A stretch of DNA of 64,000 nt, from NCBI RefSeq assembly GCF_943192915.1, contig NZ_CALPCD010000002.1, forward strand, positions 62,001 to 126,000. The letters run 5' to 3'. A program made the translations under genes and the position numbers. Below, piece after piece: positions 24,420-33,415 of this stretch (position 1 is its first letter; each line of letters begins with the position of its first letter). The notes under the pieces were generated by a model that did not search any database, was not told the DNA's origin, and saw only the letters and a program-made list of their open reading frames with translations. Source of the DNA: Anaerotardibacter muris. Its GTDB lineage: Bacteria; Actinomycetota; Coriobacteriia; Coriobacteriales; Eggerthellaceae.

Positions 24420-25520
24420 ATGACTGAAGCGCTATTCTCTCCTTCTTTTGGAAACCGTCCCCATGAGCTTGTAGGAAGAGAAGCTATTCTCGACAACATT
24501 CTTACTGGGCTGAAAAGCCAGCCCGGTAGCAAGGACCGTGCCGTGGTTATCCTCGGTCAACGCGGTAGTGGCAAGACTGTTCTTCTATGGGAATTAGCGG
24601 ACCGTGCATCAGAAGCCGGATTCGTTGTTGCTACCCCAACTATCGTTACCGACGGAATGCTTGAGCGTGTTGTAGAAAAAATCCAAGACGCAGGTGAGAA
24701 CTGCCTGCGAAAAAAACGCGTGCCCATCTCAGGCGGCAACTTAGGAGTGCTCGGTTTTTCTGTAGGGCTTCAATTTACGCCAGAGATTCAGGACTCAAAG
24801 AGCTTCCAGTATAAGCTTACCCAGCTTACGCGAGCGCTTAGCAAGCAAGGAAAGGGCATCCTTATTCTTGTAGATGAGCTGCAGGCGAATTCTCCTGATA
24901 TCCGTCAGTTGATCATTGCTTATCAAGAGCTTGTTGGCGAAGGGCAGAACATCGCCATAGTAATGGCAGGATTGCCTGGCGCAGTATCCGCCACCCTCAA
25001 CGATAAAGTTCTCACATTCCTCAATAGAGCGAAGAAGGTCGTTCTTGAGCCTCTTCCTTTTTCAGATGTTGACGCATTCTATCTGAACGCATTCAAAAAA
25101 CTGGGGCTGGATGTGCCAGGCGAATTACGACGCGAAGCATCCACTGCCGTACAGGGGTCTCCCTATTTGTTGCAACTCATAGGCCACAACGTTTCTCTTT
25201 ATGCAGGATCAGAAAAGACCATTGACGATGCAACGATGAGCGAGGCCATCAAGAGCGCTCAAATCGACTATGAAAATGACGTATGCAAAACGACCCTTTC
25301 TGCTTTGTCCGACAAAGATAGAGCTTTCTTAACCGCAATGGCTAAAGTTGGAACTCCAGCAAAAATGTCTGAGGTCGCGCTCGCAATGGGCGAATCCCAA
25401 GATTATGCGCAAAAATACCGCCGTCGCCTTATCGATGCTGGCGTGATCGAATCTCCCGAACGCGGAAAGGTTGATTTCGCAGTCCCCTACTTAGAAAAAT
25501 ACCTCGAACAGGATATCTGA
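24420..25520 (+). CDS. AAA-type ATPase of unknown role
   Basis: 366 residues. An ORC/STAND-like AAA_16-type ATPase: P-loop GQRGSGKT at about 45-52, Walker B GILILVDELQ at about 149-157, sensor-like stretch IVMAGLPGAV, and a C-terminal region (DRAFLTAMAKVGTPAKMSEVALAM) that reads as a winged helix. Such proteins act as DNA- or protein-remodelling switches in plasmids, conjugative elements and signalling. No partner with a known activity is adjacent. Codon use and base composition are A+T-richer than the neighbours, suggesting acquisition. GAGAGG precedes the ATG. Confidence 0.8.
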   Translation: MTEALFSPSFGNRPHELVGREAILDNILTGLKSQPGSKDRAVVILGQRGSGKTVLLWELADRASEAGFVVATPTIVTDGMLERVVEKIQDAGENCLRKKRVPISGGNLGVLGFSVGLQFTPEIQDSKSFQYKLTQLTRALSKQGKGILILVDELQANSPDIRQLIIAYQELVGEGQNIAIVMAGLPGAVSATLNDKVLTFLNRAKKVVLEPLPFSDVDAFYLNAFKKLGLDVPGELRREASTAVQGSPYLLQLIGHNVSLYAGSEKTIDDATMSEAIKSAQIDYENDVCKTTLSALSDKDRAFLTAMAKVGTPAKMSEVALAMGESQDYAQKYRRRLIDAGVIESPERGKVDFAVPYLEKYLEQDI

Positions 25521-25668
25521 TCAAAAAGACTCGCCAAATGGCTGGTAATCAAACTCTGAGGCTTGAAGCCGATGGTCACGTCTGCTTCTCATTTGTTATT
25601 GGTAATTTGCGCACTGCCATAGCAGAATGCGCCTAGCTTTCCGTCTTGATGGTTGGTTCTTCTTGTTT

Positions 25669-26253
25669 CTATATGCCAAGGACTTTTTTCTTCAGCGCAT
25701 CAAATTCAGCCTGGTCAATCACGCCCGAATCAAGAAGAGCTTTCAGCTTTAACAATTCGTCTGCTGCGCTTTGTTGTTGCGTTACAATAACCTGCGGCTG
25801 CTGCGTATCTTTTGGTTTACTTACAACATCCTGAAGCTTGTCATATATCACGGTACCGAGCACTTTCGCTACCCTAATGCTAATTCGTTCAGAAGCAGTG
25901 ATTAACTCGATAACGCTTCCAGTCACCTGATTGGAAAGGCTTACGTCTAACAAGTTGGAAAGACTGATAGCCTTCTCGTGCGTATATGCCATAGCTTTCT
26001 GAACGAATAAAATTCTCTCAGTCGTAAAAGCACATGCAATTCCGCTATTACTCTTAGAGAATGTTGTCGTATCAGACAGCAAGAGAGCTGGAAAGACCAT
26101 TTCAGCTTTTTCATCAGGTCTTATGTTATCTAGCAATAACTCGAAATGCTTTTTGAAATATGGACCGGTGAAATAACTCCCACCATAAGGAAGTTGTTTA
26201 TTCTTAGAAAAATACTTGTATGCGTCTTTTCCAGAACTAAATAGTTCGTTCAT
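25669..26253 (-). CDS. PH-like domain protein with C-terminal SHOCT motif
   Basis: 194 residues. The middle (SNSGIACAFTTERILFVQKAMAYTHEKAISLSNLLDVSLSNQVTGSVIELIT) resembles the bacterial pleckstrin-homology fold. The last 30 residues (DELLKLKALLDSGVIDQAEFDALKKKVLG) are a SHOCT motif, a short oligomerisation helix pair. Function unknown. ATG at 26253 has GGAG six bases upstream; a start at 26265 is less likely. It is convergent with the ATPase gene and lies in the same A+T-rich islet. No membrane segment is visible. Confidence 0.75.
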   Translation of the reverse strand: MNELFSSGKDAYKYFSKNKQLPYGGSYFTGPYFKKHFELLLDNIRPDEKAEMVFPALLLSDTTTFSKSNSGIACAFTTERILFVQKAMAYTHEKAISLSNLLDVSLSNQVTGSVIELITASERISIRVAKVLGTVIYDKLQDVVSKPKDTQQPQVIVTQQQSAADELLKLKALLDSGVIDQAEFDALKKKVLGI

Positions 26254-26371
26254 TAGCAACTCCAATCAAGCATCAAAGTCTTCATCAAGGCTCAGTGTAT
26301 ACCAAACTACGCAGCCATGAATCTCAAGTTGTTTGTACTTCTCGTTGTTCTCTTTGAGCACAATCGATTTT

Positions 26372-26460
26372 CGTCTCCAAAAGTCTCCAAAAAGGTTCAC
26401 TTGACAACACCATGATAGAATGGGTTCGCAGGTCAAACGTCTCCAAAATTCTCCAAATTT
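26372..26460. repeat. Paired CGTCTCCAAAA direct repeats next to tRNA-Ser
   Basis: Two double repeats: CGTCTCCAAAA-GTCTCCAAA at 26372-26392 and CGTCTCCAAAA-TTCTCCAAA at 26439-26458. Within each, units are 10 bases apart; the pairs are about 66 bases apart. They lie between the PH/SHOCT gene and the 3' end of tRNA-Ser(GCT). They could be regulator sites or arm-type integrase sites left by a lost element; no integrase gene is present. Confidence 0.6.
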
Positions 26461-26528
26461 TATGACAAATTATGAGACGTTACGAAACAAAAAATAATAC
26501 TTAAACTGGTGTTTTGTGTTTGAGTAGA

Positions 26529-26619
26529 TGGCGGAGAGCTGGGGATTCGAACCCCAGATACCCTTTTGGGGTATACTCGCTTAGCAGGCGAGCACCTTCG
26601 GCCTCTCGGTCAGCTCTCC
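26529..26619 (-). tRNA. tRNA-Ser (anticodon GCT)
   Basis: 91 nt with CCA. Acceptor GGAGAGC/GCTCTCC; the anticodon loop CTGCTAA gives GCT; a long variable arm (TACCCC/GGGGTA region) typical of serine tRNAs; T-arm GGGGTTCGAATCCCC. Its 3' end faces the A+T-rich islet. Confidence 0.95.
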
Positions 26620-26679
26620 ACTTAATACAGACAAGTTGAAATGATACCGCTCGATAGGGCAACTTGCAAGGAGGAACCC

Positions 26680-28641
26680 GTGCCGAACCGCTCACTTCTA
26701 CACAGCGAAACCATTCTTAAAGTCGTGGTTGCTGTGGCATTTTGCCTCTTGGCTGGAATCTTCGCGCTGGGGAATCCAACCCCAGCCCACGCAAAATCCT
26801 ACAACATGCCAAACGTGAACATCGAAGCTAGCGCCAGTGATGAAGGGGACCTTACGGTCACTGAAACGCGTACCTTCGATTTCGATGGCAGCTTCACCGC
26901 TGTTTGGTGGTATTTCGACAACCTCCCCTACGGCGCCGCCATCCAGATCGATGGTGTCGAGATCACCACTAACGGCAAGACCACCAAGCTCTCATCAGTG
27001 CCGTTCCAATCCAGCTGGCGAAGCTCAGGTGGTCCTGGAAAGGCCGCTTATTCATTCGACGGCGTAGAAGATGCTGCCTATGTTTTCTTCGATATCTCCG
27101 ACACCACCGCCGATATCACGCTTCATTACACGGTGCTCAATGCGGTCCAGGTCTACGCCGATACTGCCGAGCTCTACTGGCAATTCGTGGGCGAAGGATG
27201 GGCGGAAGACTCTGAGAATATCTCGCTCACGTTGAATCTCCCGATCCCAACTGGCGAAGACATCGTTAAGGGCGAGACGCTTTCTGCCTGGGGACACGGT
27301 CCGCTCGATGCCACGGTACGGATCGATGATGCTACTGGCCAGATCACCTGCGACGTTCCGCATCTTTCAGCCGGTTCTTATGCCGAGATTCGCGTGGCAT
27401 GCGATCCAGAGTGGTTCGCTGGCGTACTGCAAAGCGACGCGAACGCGCATTTCGATACCGACCGCTTAGACTCCATCAAGAACGAAGAGCAAGCGTATGC
27501 AGACCAAGCGAATAAGGAACGTGCAACCATGCTCATATCACTGATCGTTGCGATCGTGGTGTGCCTTGCAGCCTGCATCTGGGCGCTCTGGTCGTTCAAC
27601 CGCTATGGCAAGGAGCTCAAACCGAACTTCACTGACAAATACTGGCGTGATGTTCCCGTTAAGGGTGAGCAACCAGCAGTTATCGGTCGCCTGATCCGCT
27701 TTGACGAAGAGAGCAATACCGATCTTACGGTCACGTTGTTGAACCTTATCAACAAGGGTGCCGTGCTCATCAACAAAGGCACCTACGAAAAGTCTGGCAT
27801 GCTCGGCAACAAGACCGTCGAGGACTACTATCTCTCAAAAGCTCCTGGCTACGAATCGAAGCTCACCAACGAGATCGACCGTCTGGCGTTCAACTTCGTC
27901 TTCGACACGGTAGGTGGAGGCGCAGAGTCGGTCTGGCTCACCTCTATCTCGCAGTTCGCAGAAGAGAACCCAGCCGTATTCAGTGACAAGATCGCCGCCT
28001 GGCAAGGTGAAGTGACCGCGCGTACCATCCAGGGCGAATACTTCGAGCCTTACTCCAAGGCCAAACGCAGTACCATGGCAACGGTGGCTATCTTCTTATT
28101 CGCGCTTCTCTTGCTAGCCAGCATGTTCTTCGACAATTTCTTCTTGCTCATACCAGGCATCATAACCTTGGTGCTGCTGCTCGTGCTGAGCCGCTTCATG
28201 GACCGACGTACGCAGAAAGGTGCCGACGACTATGCCAAATGCCAGGCGCTGAAGCGTTGGTTGAAGGATTTTTCGCGCCTAAACGAACGCCCCGTGATGG
28301 ATATCAAGGTATGGGGTGAATTCTTGGTGTACGCCTACCTATTCGGCGTGGCTGATGAAGTGATCGATGAACTGCGCAACACCGTTCCAGAGCTCTTCGA
28401 GCAGGATGCATCTCTTGCAGCGACCAGCTATTACGTGCCCTGGTGGTACATCTATTCGACCCACAGCATCGCTGGCGGCGGCCTGAACAGCTTCGCTGAT
28501 AGCTTCTCGCGACAGGTGAATGATTCGTTTTCTGCAATTTCGTCCGGTGCCGATGGCAACTTCTCAAGCGGCGGGGGCTTCGGCGGTGGCTTTTCCATGG
28601 GCGGCGGAGGCGGCTTTGGCGGTGGCGGTGGCGCCCGCTAA
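26680..28641 (+). CDS. DUF2207 membrane protein with glycine-rich tail
   Basis: 653 residues. A signal peptide (FCLLAGIFALGNPTPAHA) is followed by an extracytoplasmic DUF2207 domain (LTVTETRTFDFDGSFTAVWW), a membrane segment near 285-305, a cytoplasmic part with RLIRFDEESNTDLTVTLLNL, and two more hydrophobic segments near 470-510. The C-terminus is almost pure Gly/Phe (SSGGGFGGGFSMGGGGG), the usual ending of this family. Function is unknown. The GTG at 26680 follows AAGGAGG; an ATG at 26641 is less likely. Stands alone. Confidence 0.88.
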   Translation: MPNRSLLHSETILKVVVAVAFCLLAGIFALGNPTPAHAKSYNMPNVNIEASASDEGDLTVTETRTFDFDGSFTAVWWYFDNLPYGAAIQIDGVEITTNGKTTKLSSVPFQSSWRSSGGPGKAAYSFDGVEDAAYVFFDISDTTADITLHYTVLNAVQVYADTAELYWQFVGEGWAEDSENISLTLNLPIPTGEDIVKGETLSAWGHGPLDATVRIDDATGQITCDVPHLSAGSYAEIRVACDPEWFAGVLQSDANAHFDTDRLDSIKNEEQAYADQANKERATMLISLIVAIVVCLAACIWALWSFNRYGKELKPNFTDKYWRDVPVKGEQPAVIGRLIRFDEESNTDLTVTLLNLINKGAVLINKGTYEKSGMLGNKTVEDYYLSKAPGYESKLTNEIDRLAFNFVFDTVGGGAESVWLTSISQFAEENPAVFSDKIAAWQGEVTARTIQGEYFEPYSKAKRSTMATVAIFLFALLLLASMFFDNFFLLIPGIITLVLLLVLSRFMDRRTQKGADDYAKCQALKRWLKDFSRLNERPVMDIKVWGEFLVYAYLFGVADEVIDELRNTVPELFEQDASLAATSYYVPWWYIYSTHSIAGGGLNSFADSFSRQVNDSFSAISSGADGNFSSGGGFGGGFSMGGGGGFGGGGGAR

Positions 28642-28736
28642 CGGGGATGCTCCAAAGGCCAAGGCTTAACCAAAGACCAAAGCCAAACCCAAGGGCCTAA
28701 CGAATCCGTGCGAGCAGATCCTCTCGCACAAAAGAA
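28642..28736. other. Short A/C-rich intergenic stretch
   Basis: 95 bases between convergent genes holding degenerate CCAAAGRCCAAAG-like repeats at about 28653-28700. No terminator or gene is evident. Confidence 0.35.
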
Positions 28737-29303
28737 CTAGAGCGCTTTCTCGAACACCACGAAATTCGGACCCGTGATAGCGGTATAAGGCCCATAGTTC
28801 AAATGCGCGTTGCCGATATTCGTAAAGCCGAGCGCGGTGTAGGTGTGCTGAGCACCAAGGTTCTTGAGCAGCGTGTCAAGCCGAAGCACCGTGAAGCCAT
28901 CTTCGCGTTTGGCGCTTGCAGCAGCCTCTACCAACGGTCGCGCAAGCCCTTTTCCGCGGAATGCTGGGTGAATGGCGAACAGATGCATCACGGCTACTTG
29001 GTTCGGCTCAGCCTCGATCTGCCAGGGAACATCCTCATAGCCTGATGCCTGGTCATTGTCCACCACCAGAGCGCCAGCCAGTTCTCCGTTCACCGTCCCC
29101 ACGAAGAGCGATCCAGTTGCAGCCGCTTCGCAAAGCTCCTTAGCCGAAGGATGTTCGCCAATGATCCAGAGCGGATCGTTGTCGGTGCCAGCGACCGTTT
29201 CCTGCACAGCTGCATACATTGCAAGCAACTCGTTCACATACTGGTCGGTCAGATCCTCTGAAGTTGGACGCGAAATGACCAAGTGTTCCTGCAAATCTGT
29301 CAT
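28737..29303 (-). CDS. GNAT-family N-acetyltransferase
   Basis: 188 residues. An acetyl-CoA-dependent acetyltransferase: the central beta-strand and pyrophosphate loop are AVMHLFAIHPAFRGKGLARPLVEAA, matching the GNAT R/Q-x-x-G-x-G/A motif. The late strand LGAQHTYTALGFTNIGNAHLNYGPY is usual for the family. The acetyl acceptor cannot be predicted. ATG at 29303 and GTG at 29309 are both possible; AGGTAG lies upstream. Transcribed away from aroK. Confidence 0.88.
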   Translation of the reverse strand: MTDLQEHLVISRPTSEDLTDQYVNELLAMYAAVQETVAGTDNDPLWIIGEHPSAKELCEAAATGSLFVGTVNGELAGALVVDNDQASGYEDVPWQIEAEPNQVAVMHLFAIHPAFRGKGLARPLVEAAASAKREDGFTVLRLDTLLKNLGAQHTYTALGFTNIGNAHLNYGPYTAITGPNFVVFEKAL

Positions 29304-29392
29304 GGGCACCTACCTAGCACATAGCGAATCGGAATGAAATCTCAAACAAGGCTCTATTATCGCTCAATGTTCAGGATATCCATAGCCCTCTA

Positions 29393-29422
29393 TCGTTTCT
29401 CTCAACTCTCGAAAAGAAACGA
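29393..29422. repeat. Inverted repeat upstream of the shikimate-kinase-like gene
   Basis: TCGTTTCT (29393-29400) and AGAAACGA (29415-29422) form an 8-base inverted repeat in the 184-base divergent region between the GNAT and kinase genes. A TATAGT hexamer follows at 29430-29435 but no good -35 partner is visible. Confidence 0.35.
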
Positions 29423-29487
29423 AGCGTGCTATAGTTTTAACAAGTTGAACGAAGGCGCAGCAAGCGCCATCACGCTGAGGAGTTCGC

Positions 29488-30003
29488 ATGGATAAGACAA
29501 GTTGTATCACGCTCATTGGCATGCCTGGTGCAGGCAAATCCACGCTTGGCGTTGTGCTGGCAAAGATCATCAACTTCAACTTCATCGATGCTGACCTGCT
29601 CATCCAGACCCACAGCGACAAGACCCTGCAAAAGATCATCGATGCCCTTGGCCCTGAAGGCTTCATCGAAGTTGAGAACGAGGTCTTGAGCACGCTCCAA
29701 GCTGAACGCAGCGTTATCGCAACGGGCGGTTCGGCGGTCTACTCCGACGAAGCCATGACCCATCTTGCCACCTTGGGTCCCGTTGTCTACCTGCGTGTTT
29801 CTTACGATGAACTGAAGAACCGCCTTGGCGGCTTGCACGAGCGTGGCGTTGTTATGAAGGGTGGATCGAACATGAACCTTCTTGACCTTTACGAAGAGCG
29901 CACCCCGCTCTACGAAAAATACGCCGACATCGTACTGGATATCGACGGCCTTTCCGTGCGCGACGCGGCCAACAAGCTGGTCGACATGCTTTCTCTGGTT
30001 TAA
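29488..30003 (+). CDS. aroK: Divergent shikimate kinase-family protein
   Basis: 171 residues, normal length for AroK. Transfers phosphate from ATP to the 3-OH of shikimate if it is a true AroK. P-loop GMPGAGKS at 11-18; D34 and D36 (FIDAD); GG at 80-81; R138 in EERTPLY matches a substrate-binding Arg of the family. The usual FRxxE substrate motif is F59-I-E-V-E63 here: the Arg that binds the shikimate carboxylate is Ile60. The enzyme may have changed specificity. It precedes a shikimate dehydrogenase-like gene by 93 bases. Confidence 0.72.
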   Translation: MDKTSCITLIGMPGAGKSTLGVVLAKIINFNFIDADLLIQTHSDKTLQKIIDALGPEGFIEVENEVLSTLQAERSVIATGGSAVYSDEAMTHLATLGPVVYLRVSYDELKNRLGGLHERGVVMKGGSNMNLLDLYEERTPLYEKYADIVLDIDGLSVRDAANKLVDMLSLV

Positions 30004-30096
30004 CGCAGGATTAACGCGAAAACCGCGGAAACTTCCGCTACATCGTCTAAAATTGCATATACGAATGTACACACCTTGAAGTAAGGCGGACGCGCT

Positions 30097-30999
30097 ATGC
30101 AGCACTCCGGACGAATCAGCGGAGCAACCAAACTGATCGGGCTCATTGGCAGCCCCGTGCAGAACTCTGGATCCCCAGCCATCCACAACGCCGTGTTCGA
30201 GCACCTTGATCTCGACATCGCCTACATCGCATTCGATGTGGACAACACGCGTCTTGAAGCCACCGTACGCGGCATGGCAGCCATGGGCTTTTTGGGCTAC
30301 AACGTCACCACGCCTTGCAAGACCTTCATCCTTCCCTTCCTGGACGAGATCTCTGAAGTTGCCGAGATCATGGGTGCGGTGAACACCGTGGTCATCCAAG
30401 ATGGCAAGTCGCTGGGTGACAACGCAGACGGTGCAGCTTTCATCCGCAACCTAGTACTGAACGGCATCGACATTCGTGGCAAGAAGATAACGGTCATGGG
30501 TGCAGGTGGCGCAGGTTCAGCGCTCATCACCCAAGCAGCACTCGACGGCGTTGCCGAGATCGACCTGTTCAACCGCCAAGACGAATTCTACGCAGGCGCT
30601 GAGGAGCTGATCGAGCGACTGAAGAGCCATAGCAGTTGCAACGTGACGCTCTACGACCTAGCCGACGAGACCCAACTGCGCAACTCGATCGCAGGCTCGA
30701 CACTGCTTGTGAATGCGACCAACGTGGGCACGCCTGAAGTGCCTGGGTGCTTGGTCACTCAAGACATGTTGCACGAAGGACTGATCATGGCTGATACGGT
30801 CTACGTTCCGCGCGATACACAATTCGTGGAGCTTGGTCGCGCCAATGGCAACAAGGTCATCGATGGTTCAGGCATGTTCTTGCAACAAGCTGCCATTGGC
30901 GAGCGCTTATGGATCGGTCGCGAGATGCCGCTCGATTTCGTGAAGAGCACGTTCTTCCCCGACGCTCCGAATCCCCTTGTTGAGCTGCTGAAATCGTAA
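30097..30999 (+). CDS. aroE: Shikimate/quinate dehydrogenase-family protein
   Basis: 300 residues. NAD(P)-dependent reduction of 3-dehydroshikimate, or the quinate/shikimate oxidation run by YdiB-type paralogs. The Lys-Asp pair is retained: K75 in NVTTPCK and D111 in DNADG. S24 and S26 ([13 protein letters not shown]) are kept but the usual His before the first Ser is Asn23, and the usual NTDG is NADG. Nucleotide loop GAGGAG at 135-140. A variant paralog rather than the housekeeping enzyme is possible, given the similarly altered kinase upstream. AGTAAGG region before the ATG. Confidence 0.82.
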   Translation: MQHSGRISGATKLIGLIGSPVQNSGSPAIHNAVFEHLDLDIAYIAFDVDNTRLEATVRGMAAMGFLGYNVTTPCKTFILPFLDEISEVAEIMGAVNTVVIQDGKSLGDNADGAAFIRNLVLNGIDIRGKKITVMGAGGAGSALITQAALDGVAEIDLFNRQDEFYAGAEELIERLKSHSSCNVTLYDLADETQLRNSIAGSTLLVNATNVGTPEVPGCLVTQDMLHEGLIMADTVYVPRDTQFVELGRANGNKVIDGSGMFLQQAAIGERLWIGREMPLDFVKSTFFPDAPNPLVELLKS

Positions 31000-31031
31000 G
31001 CGTCCAGCGCATGCGGCCTTCCCCCGCCCAC

Positions 31032-31067
31032 AAAAAAAATGGCCCCGCTCAAACGAGCCAGGGCCAT
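31032..31067 (-). terminator. Intrinsic terminator after tRNA-Ser(TGA)
   Basis: On the minus strand, ATGGCCC/GGGGCCAT with internal GCTC/GAGC stem and GTTT loop is followed by eight T residues. It ends the tRNA transcript and may also serve the convergent aroE gene. Confidence 0.85.
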
Positions 31068-31077
31068 GCAAGAACAA

Positions 31078-31165
31078 TGGCGGAGGAAGTAGGATTCGAA
31101 CCCACGGTACCTCTCGGTACAACGGTTTTCAAGACCGCCGCTTTCAACCGCTCAGCCATTCCTCC
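31078..31165 (-). tRNA. tRNA-Ser (anticodon TGA)
   Basis: 88 nt with CCA. Acceptor GGAGGAA/TTCCTCC; anticodon loop CTTGAAA gives TGA; a long variable arm TACCGAGAGGTA; T-arm GTGGGTTCGAATCCTAC. Second serine tRNA of the window. Confidence 0.95.
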
Positions 31166-31202
31166 GTATGCAAAACTGCGACCCCTAGGATAGCACAAAA
31201 TA

Positions 31203-31700
31203 ATGCAAACCACCCAAAGTAGAGACATCGAATATATGCAGCTGGCACTCGAAGAAGCGCGCGCTGCAGCTGCAGCCGATGAAGTTCCTATCGGTGCAGT
31301 GGTGGTGCGCGATGGCCACGTGATCGCCGCTGCCCGCAATACGCGCGAAGGGTCGCGTAACCCTGCAGGGCATGCCGAATTCACGGCGCTGCTCGAAGCT
31401 GCTGCACATGAAGATGCGTGGCGCCTTTCGGGCTGCACGGTCTATGTTACGCTCGAGCCTTGCATCATGTGCGCGGGCCTGATGCAGCAAGCGCGTATCG
31501 AGCGCTGCGTCTATGGCGCGTCAGATCCAAAGGCTGGGGCGCTGGGTAGCCTCTATCAGATCAATGCCGATGAGCGCCTGAACCACACCTTCGAGGTGGA
31601 ATCGGGCGTGCTCGAAGATGAATGCGCGCAGCTCCTGAAGGATTTCTTCGCCGCTAAACGCGCGCAGAACAAAGCCAAGAAGAAAGAAGGGCTCTCATGA
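31203..31700 (+). CDS. tadA: tRNA-specific adenosine deaminase TadA
   Basis: Converts the wobble adenosine of tRNA-Arg(ACG) to inosine. 165 residues. Zinc deaminase motifs: H57-A-E59 and C87-x-x-C90 (TLEPCIMCAG). The characteristic GASDPKAGALGS follows. The first ATG is used; an internal ATG (31236) would remove part of the first helix. It ends in the start of ispE with a four-base ATGA overlap, so the two are co-translated. The C-terminus is Lys-rich. Confidence 0.93.
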   Translation: MQTTQSRDIEYMQLALEEARAAAAADEVPIGAVVVRDGHVIAAARNTREGSRNPAGHAEFTALLEAAAHEDAWRLSGCTVYVTLEPCIMCAGLMQQARIERCVYGASDPKAGALGSLYQINADERLNHTFEVESGVLEDECAQLLKDFFAAKRAQNKAKKKEGLS

Positions 31701-32656
31701 ACTATGTGAAGCTCATCGCTCCTGCGAAGATCAACCTCGTGCTCGCGGTCGGGCAGAAGCTTCCCGATGGGTACCACGAAGCGCATACCATCCTGCATGC
31801 GCTTGCGCTGCACGACACCATCGAGATCCGCCGCACTACGCTGGCGATGGATCCCCTGTTCGGCGGTCCAGCGGCCGAACAACCCACAGATAATGAAGGC
31901 GGTCTGTCGATCCGCATCACCTGCGAGGCAACCAATGGCGTGGATAACCTGGATATTCCCGCAGAAGAGAATATCGTTTACAAGGCCGCGATGCGCCTGG
32001 CAGAGCGCTTTGAACGCACGGAAGCGGAGCATCTTGATATCGCGATCGAGAAGAAGATCCCCCACGAGGCAGGTCTGGGTGGAGGCTCATCAGATGCTGC
32101 GGCAACCTTGAAGGGCCTTGCGCTGCTATGGGACATCCCGCTCGATCATCCTGCGCTTGTTGAAGTAGCCGCGGGCCTTGGAGCGGATGTACCGTTCTTC
32201 TTGTATGGCGGCTGCGTGTATCTGGATAACAAAGGCGAACACTTCGTTCACACGCTCGAACCGCGCAAAGGATTCCTTACGCTCGTGCGTCCTGAAGGTG
32301 CTGGCGTTTCCACTAAGGAAGCCTATCAACGATTCGATGAAGATCCCGAATTCCCTACGACGAACTATCTGGCGCAGATCGCCGCGATCGAGGATGCGGC
32401 TGCGGTTGAGCCATGGAACAATCTCACACCCGCTGCACTGAAGATCAAGCCCGAACTCCAAGAAGTCTTCACCCTGCTCGGGGAGCAGGTTGGCGCCAGC
32501 TCGGTCGTGCTTTGCGGTAGCGGATCGGCAGTCGCAGCCCTTTGTGAGAGTTACGAAGCGGCATCTGCTCTTTCGCTCGAAGCCCTCAAAAAAGGGTGGT
32601 TCGCACGCGTCACATCCTTCGCCTCGATCGGCGCTGAAGTGCTGAAGAGCTTCTAG
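31697..32656 (+). CDS. ispE: 4-diphosphocytidyl-2-C-methyl-D-erythritol kinase IspE
   Basis: 319 residues. Phosphorylates CDP-ME in the non-mevalonate isoprenoid pathway. GHMP-kinase features: N-terminal PAKINLVLAVG, the phosphate loop PHEAGLGGGSSDAAATL, and the C-terminal motif LCGSGSAVAAL. Its presence implies that this organism makes isoprenoids by the MEP route. Coupled to tadA. Confidence 0.94.
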   Translation: MNYVKLIAPAKINLVLAVGQKLPDGYHEAHTILHALALHDTIEIRRTTLAMDPLFGGPAAEQPTDNEGGLSIRITCEATNGVDNLDIPAEENIVYKAAMRLAERFERTEAEHLDIAIEKKIPHEAGLGGGSSDAAATLKGLALLWDIPLDHPALVEVAAGLGADVPFFLYGGCVYLDNKGEHFVHTLEPRKGFLTLVRPEGAGVSTKEAYQRFDEDPEFPTTNYLAQIAAIEDAAAVEPWNNLTPAALKIKPELQEVFTLLGEQVGASSVVLCGSGSAVAALCESYEAASALSLEALKKGWFARVTSFASIGAEVLKSF

Positions 32657-32713
32657 CTGCGCTAGACCTTATCGAGACTGGTACAATAGCACCACACGCT
32701 CAAAGGAGAGATC

Positions 32714-33415
32714 ATGATCATTCTCATCGTTGTTTTGGTAATAATCCTTGCGCTGGTCATTGCCGTGATCGCGCTTTACAACAATCTGGTCCAGCTGCGC
32801 AATCGCGTTGACAATGCGTGGTCGCAGATCGATGTGCAGCTTCAGCGCCGCTTGGACCTTATTCCGAATCTGGTCGAAACCGTAAAGGGGTATGCGGCTC
32901 ACGAGCGCGGCACCTTCGAGGCCGTGACTCAGGCGCGCAGCGCAGTGATGAGTGCTCCCACGCCCGAGGCCAAGATGGAAGCCGACAATGTGCTCTCGGG
33001 TACACTGAAGAGCCTGTTCGCGGTGGCCGAGGCCTACCCCGAGCTGAAGGCGAATACCAACTTCCAGCAGCTTCAAGCTGAGCTGACCGCCACTGAAGAT
33101 AAGATCAGTTACATGCGTCAGAGTTACAACGACACGGTGATGATCTACAACAACGCCATCCAAACCTTCCCCGGCAACATCATCGCGGGCATGTTCCACT
33201 TCACCAAGCGCGACGGCTTCGATGCGAATGCGGCTGCTTCTGGTGCGCCTGTGGTTTCGTTCGGCCAGGGCAACGCGCCCGGCACTCCACAGGTGAACTT
33301 CGCGACCGCTCCTACGGATGCCCCGCAAGCTCCATCGATTCCTGCGCAAGCCCCTGCACCTGCTCAGTCGGCAGTGCCGGCTAACGACGCTCCTGCAGAC
33401 AGCAACCAAAACTAA
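32714..33415 (+). CDS. lemA: LemA family membrane protein
   Basis: 233 residues. N-terminal membrane helix ([20 protein letters not shown]) followed by the LemA core [40 protein letters not shown], which forms a helical bundle. An Ala/Pro-rich tail of about 60 residues extends beyond the usual family end. Role unknown; LemA proteins are often near DUF2207/TPM proteins, one of which lies 4 kb upstream. AAAGGAGAG precedes the ATG. Its stop overlaps the ATG of crcB. Confidence 0.92.
   Translation: MIILIVVLVIILALVIAVIALYNNLVQLRNRVDNAWSQIDVQLQRRLDLIPNLVETVKGYAAHERGTFEAVTQARSAVMSAPTPEAKMEADNVLSGTLKSLFAVAEAYPELKANTNFQQLQAELTATEDKISYMRQSYNDTVMIYNNAIQTFPGNIIAGMFHFTKRDGFDANAAASGAPVVSFGQGNAPGTPQVNFATAPTDAPQAPSIPAQAPAPAQSAVPANDAPADSNQN

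Noticed and set aside
24248-26528. Intact integrative element at tRNA-Ser(GCT)
   Set aside because: No integrase or transfer gene and no direct repeat of the tRNA 3' end at the other boundary was seen.
32657-32713. Fluoride riboswitch before lemA-crcB
   Set aside because: The 57-base gap is too short for the aptamer plus a promoter, and the conserved aptamer segments are not there.
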